A stretch of DNA of 64,000 bases from Afipia massiliensis (lineage in GTDB: Bacteria > Pseudomonadota > Alphaproteobacteria > Rhizobiales > Xanthobacteraceae), in the NCBI RefSeq assembly GCF_014203115.1, contig NZ_JACHIJ010000005.1, positions 434,001 through 498,000 on the forward strand, in the 5' to 3' direction. The translations under genes and the position numbers were made by a program. A model generated the notes under the pieces. That model searched no databases. It was not told the DNA's origin and was given only the letters and a program-made list of their open reading frames with translations. This document shows, piece by piece, positions 61,511-64,000 of the stretch (within the stretch, counting starts at the first letter, position 1; each line of letters opens with the position of its first letter).

Positions 61511-61966
61511 CTACTTCGCCGCAGCGGCCTGAGTTGGAAGCTTGTCGAACAGACCCGAAAAAACCTGTTTTGCCTTGCCCGTTTGAGGGACTGCTTTGGC
61601 TTCCGCGAGATTGCCCGGCGTCCCTACCACGATCAGCGCGACCATACCCATTCCGTAGTGTGGCAGGCATTTCACACCGTACACTCCGGGCTTGTCAAAG
61701 GTGACATTGATGTCCTCGCCGAGCTTACCAGCAAACGGCGTGGAATCGGCCGGAAACATTCCCTTGATCGTTTCGGCATTGTGACCCTTGTCAGTCGCCA
61801 CGAATTTGACTGTATCCCCGGGCTCGATCTTCACCAGCGCCGGTTCGAACACCATCACTCCCTCGGTTCCTCTGTTGAGCATCTTGACCTTGATTTCGGC
61901 GGCCAGCGCTGGGCTGGTGAGACCCACAAAAACCGCGATCGTTGCCAACGTCATTATCTTGCGCAT
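61511..61966 (-). CDS. pseudoazurin (blue copper electron carrier)
   Basis: Periplasmic cupredoxin of 151 residues. The signal peptide ends at PALAA; type 1 copper ligands are His62 (KGHNAET), Cys100 (VKCLPH), His103 and Met108 (GMGM). It carries electrons to copper nitrite reductase or nitrous oxide reductase. The C-terminal GLFDKL tail is typical. The Crp/Fnr regulator follows upstream on the same strand. Confidence 0.93.
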   Translation of the reverse strand: MRKIMTLATIAVFVGLTSPALAAEIKVKMLNRGTEGVMVFEPALVKIEPGDTVKFVATDKGHNAETIKGMFPADSTPFAGKLGEDINVTFDKPGVYGVKCLPHYGMGMVALIVVGTPGNLAEAKAVPQTGKAKQVFSGLFDKLPTQAAAAK

Positions 61967-62274
61967 TATCGTTCTCCATTGATCATCCGCGACCCGAGCG
62001 GACCGTTTCGGCTGTCATTTAGGATGGCTGCCACGTGATGATGTTGAGCCAGCGCAAGCTCAAACTGATTGGCCTCATACACCGGCGTCTCATTCATGAG
62101 ACGCCGCAAATTCTCGTTCGAGCGCCGTCCCGAACGGTGCATATCCGGAAATTTCGCGGCGTCAGCGCGCGCAAGCCGAACGATAGTCCAGACCCGCCGT
62201 CTCTATCGCTGGTTTGATCCCAAAGTCCTTCGGGATTAAATCCGCCAGCGTGTAGCGATCGACGCGGCGGCGCG
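61967..62274. other. gap with a strong hairpin
   Basis: GGCGTCTCAT and ATGAGACGCC pair over 10 bases around two loop bases at 62084-62105. No FNR box (TTGAT-N4-ATCAA) was found by eye. The hairpin may end the regulator transcript on the minus strand or be a protein site. Confidence 0.45.
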
Positions 62275-63003
62275 CTATCTCGGACCTGGTTTGGCGGACG
62301 GGGCTTCGTGTCCTTCGGTCAGGCCGAACAGCGCATGGGGATCGCGCAGCACGATCCGCTGACGTCCTCCTTCGACCAAACCGCGCTGCTCCCAGGAACT
62401 GAGGATGCGGCTGACCGTATGCAGGGTCGTACCGGTCATCTCGGCTATATCCTGGCGGCTGATCGGAAAGTCAATCTCAATGCCCCCGCCGACCTTCTTG
62501 CCGGCCTGCTTCGCCAATCGCAGAAGCACGTGCGCGACGCGCTGCTCAACTTGCTCGTTCGAGATCTCCATGATCCTGGCCTGTGTGTCCTGCAACCGGC
62601 TGCCCACGATTTGCAGCGCGCTGCTGGCTAGGCTCGGAAATCGGGCGAGAAGACGAGACCAAGAGGACGATGGCCAGACGAGGGCAATGCTGTCGACCGC
62701 CGCGACCGCGGTCGCCGGATAATGCTTGAGGTTCATCGCCTGCGCGACGCCGAACAATTCCCCGGCCGACACGTACCGGACGACGGTTTGCTGTCCTTGA
62801 GGCGACGTCTTCTCGACCCGCAGATGGCCGTGCAGCAGAACGAAGAACCGGTCGGCGTCGGCGCCCTGATCGAACACCGTGGTGTCCTTCGGATATCGCA
62901 CCGAGCGAGCTTCCCTCAGCAGTTCCTCTTGCTCGACGGGCGTCAGGCCGGCGAACATCGGAAGAGCGGCGACCAGCGAGCGGTCGATAGAGGCCATCGT
63001 CAT
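62275..63003 (-). CDS. Crp/Fnr-family regulator (denitrification type)
   Basis: Regulator of 242 residues: a cyclic-nucleotide-binding-like sensor (FDQGADADRFFVLLHGHLRV, GELFGVAQAM), a dimer helix and a C-terminal Crp HTH (ISRQDIAEMTGTTLHTVSRI, LSSWEQRGLV). There is no N-terminal Cys cluster as in Fnr, so a DNR/NnrR-type nitric-oxide sensor is more likely. A later ATG two codons in is also possible. It lies upstream of the pseudoazurin gene on the same strand. Confidence 0.85.
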   Translation of the reverse strand: MTMASIDRSLVAALPMFAGLTPVEQEELLREARSVRYPKDTTVFDQGADADRFFVLLHGHLRVEKTSPQGQQTVVRYVSAGELFGVAQAMNLKHYPATAVAAVDSIALVWPSSSWSRLLARFPSLASSALQIVGSRLQDTQARIMEISNEQVEQRVAHVLLRLAKQAGKKVGGGIEIDFPISRQDIAEMTGTTLHTVSRILSSWEQRGLVEGGRQRIVLRDPHALFGLTEGHEAPSAKPGPR

Positions 63004-63488
63004 TCTCTCTTTCGGTGGCGGACATTAAATCTGTGCAACGTAAACGGCAACTTTTCGCCGGGAAAACAAATATCCGCGCATTCGCCTGAAACCTTGAGCT
63101 GGCGCAAACCGGAACCCGGGACAGGGGATACTGACGGGGTAGGTTGATGATGCGACCGCGGTGGCACCGCGGGAGTGGCGCTCCCCTTCCCGGCCGGGCG
63201 CTGCCAGATTGTCGCGACCGGCGGTCAACGAGACGGTAGGCAAAGAGTCGGCGCGGATCGGTCGGCTCGCTTAGGCGGCGCTAGAGGGAGTGTCAGTCTG
63301 CTTCGGACTCGGCGGAGCAGCAAGAACAGCAGCCACACGTCCAAGGGCGACCATACAAGTATCGGCTCTAATGATGTGGGGGCGGTGGCAGTTTCACCCA
63401 CCGTCTTTTTCCGCCACGTCGTGCACGAAGTCGTTCGAATGTCCGCATATCTCGTCTCCGGTTCCGCTGCTGCTGTCTGGCCGATGGC
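63004..63488. other. non-coding gap upstream of the NnrS-like fragment
   Basis: Long arbitrary frames but no family motif, ribosome site or clear palindrome. No Fnr/NnrR site was recognised by eye. Confidence 0.35.
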
Positions 63489-63623
63489 ATGCTGGCAGTC
63501 CTTGCTCGCGGAGCAACCGATAGGCCCACGCGGGATTTGTGCCGCGACAAAGAACCAACGGCCACGACGACTATCGTACGGACAACAACGAGGATACGTC
63601 GTGGCGATAATGCACAAGCGGAA

Positions 63624-63809
63624 GGCCTATCCGGGCCCGCGATCTTCTCTCGCGGATTCAGGCTCTTCTACTTTTTCGGTGCGATCTATGGGGGCGCGAC
63701 CGCACTCGTCTGGCTGCCGGTGTCCGCCGGCGATCTCTCCCTACCGACCGCGTTCGCCCTGCGGGGCGCCTCCTACATACGCCGCGCGCGGCGCGAGGAA
63801 TGGCGATAA
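63624..63809 (+). pseudogene. NnrS-like N-terminal fragment
   Basis: Reads SGPAIFSRGFRLFYFFGAIY, then GATALVWLPVSAGDLSLPTA, which looks like the first membrane segments of NnrS, a heme-copper membrane protein associated with nitric-oxide metabolism. After that the frame changes to an Arg-rich tail and stops, and the conserved HxHEM-type segment is absent. It seems truncated, or the rest is frameshifted; a real start codon is not obvious. Confidence 0.4.
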
Positions 63810-64000
63810 TGGGTAATAATCTTTCCAGGTGGACCATCACCTACTTCGCGGTTGCGATCACGTGGTTGCTGGCCGCCGAAGTGCTGATGGTTGTCGGATT
63901 CGGTGCGCCGAGCGCCGACGTCGCGTCTCCCGACACGCTCGTGCTGGTACACGTAGTCTGCATCGGCTGGTTAAGTATGGCACTGTGCGGCGCCCTGTTC
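63808..64000 (+). CDS. membrane protein (partial, runs past window end)
   Basis: Starts ATG 63808 (overlapping the fragment's stop) and encodes LSRWTITYFAVAITWLLAAE, a loop, then LVHVVCIGWLSMALCGALF. Two hydrophobic segments with His-x-x-x-x-x-Trp recall NnrS-like and other heme-copper-type membrane proteins. Only 64 residues are visible. Confidence 0.5.

Noticed and set aside
61280-62038. A 252-codon plus-strand frame opposite pseudoazurin
   Set aside because: Pseudoazurin with all copper ligands lies on the other strand; the shadow has no domain.
63175-63816. A 213-codon frame at the right edge
   Set aside because: No motif and composition of an out-of-frame translation; the NnrS-like similarity is in another frame.

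Overview
The window looks like the chromosome of an alphaproteobacterium of the Nitrobacteraceae type (Bradyrhizobium, Rhodopseudomonas, Afipia). It has high-GC codon use, many branched-chain-type ABC binding proteins, a FecI/FecR/TonB receptor module, a periplasmic DUF992 protein, an XRE-type propionate regulator beside prpDCB, and a pseudoazurin with an FNR-like regulator. No rRNA, complete tRNA, CRISPR array or intact insertion sequence was found.

Region 1 (about 1-23.5 kb) is a catabolic block for an acyl or ester compound: an HSL-type esterase, a complete binding-protein/LivHMGF importer, two SDRs, an iron-type alcohol dehydrogenase, an acyl-CoA synthetase, an acyl-CoA dehydrogenase translationally coupled to an aminoglycoside-phosphotransferase-like kinase, a thiolase, an enoyl-CoA hydratase, two more orphan binding proteins and a second esterase. 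A FCD-type GntR regulator sits in the middle. Near-identical palindromes built on TTGTCCGACAA lie before the regulator, before a binding-protein gene and before the kinase gene, which ties at least three transcription units into one probable regulon. The kinase/dehydrogenase pair recalls the LvaA/LvaC and ACAD10/ACAD11 route for 4-hydroxyacyl-CoA. A HerA-like ATPase gene interrupts the block on the opposite strand.

Region 2 (23.5-39.3 kb) holds a fecI-fecR-TonB receptor iron or heme module, several small periplasmic proteins, a decayed locus with multiple frameshifts (29.2-30.5 kb), an L,D-transpeptidase with 12-bp tandem repeats at its translation start, an amino-acid binding protein, a DUF4105 membrane protein, PepSY and DUF992 proteins, and a divergent cluster of a third orphan binding protein facing an XRE-cupin regulator, a cupin and an iron-type alcohol dehydrogenase.

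Region 3 (39.7-45.4 kb) is a methylcitrate-cycle locus: an XRE regulator of the ScfR/RamB/PrpR type divergent from a thioesterase, prpD, prpC and prpB. It could dispose of propionyl-CoA made by region 1.

Region 4 (about 46-60.5 kb) is accessory DNA: a broken lipoprotein gene, a serine-recombinase remnant, a 3' tRNA fragment and a tyrosine integrase mark an island border. Behind them lie two small XRE regulators, direct-repeat operators and a tight six-gene operon (tandem paralogous cysteine-motif proteins, a small zinc-ribbon protein, a metallophosphoesterase, a soluble FtsH-like AAA metalloprotease and a small overlapping partner). A hipBA module, an orphan MbcA/ParS/Xre-type antitoxin and an HtrA-like protease follow. 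The six-gene operon is the best candidate for an undescribed system.

Region 5 (61.5-64 kb) begins a nitrogen-oxide or denitrification locus: pseudoazurin, a Crp/Fnr regulator, an NnrS-like fragment and a membrane protein cut by the window end.
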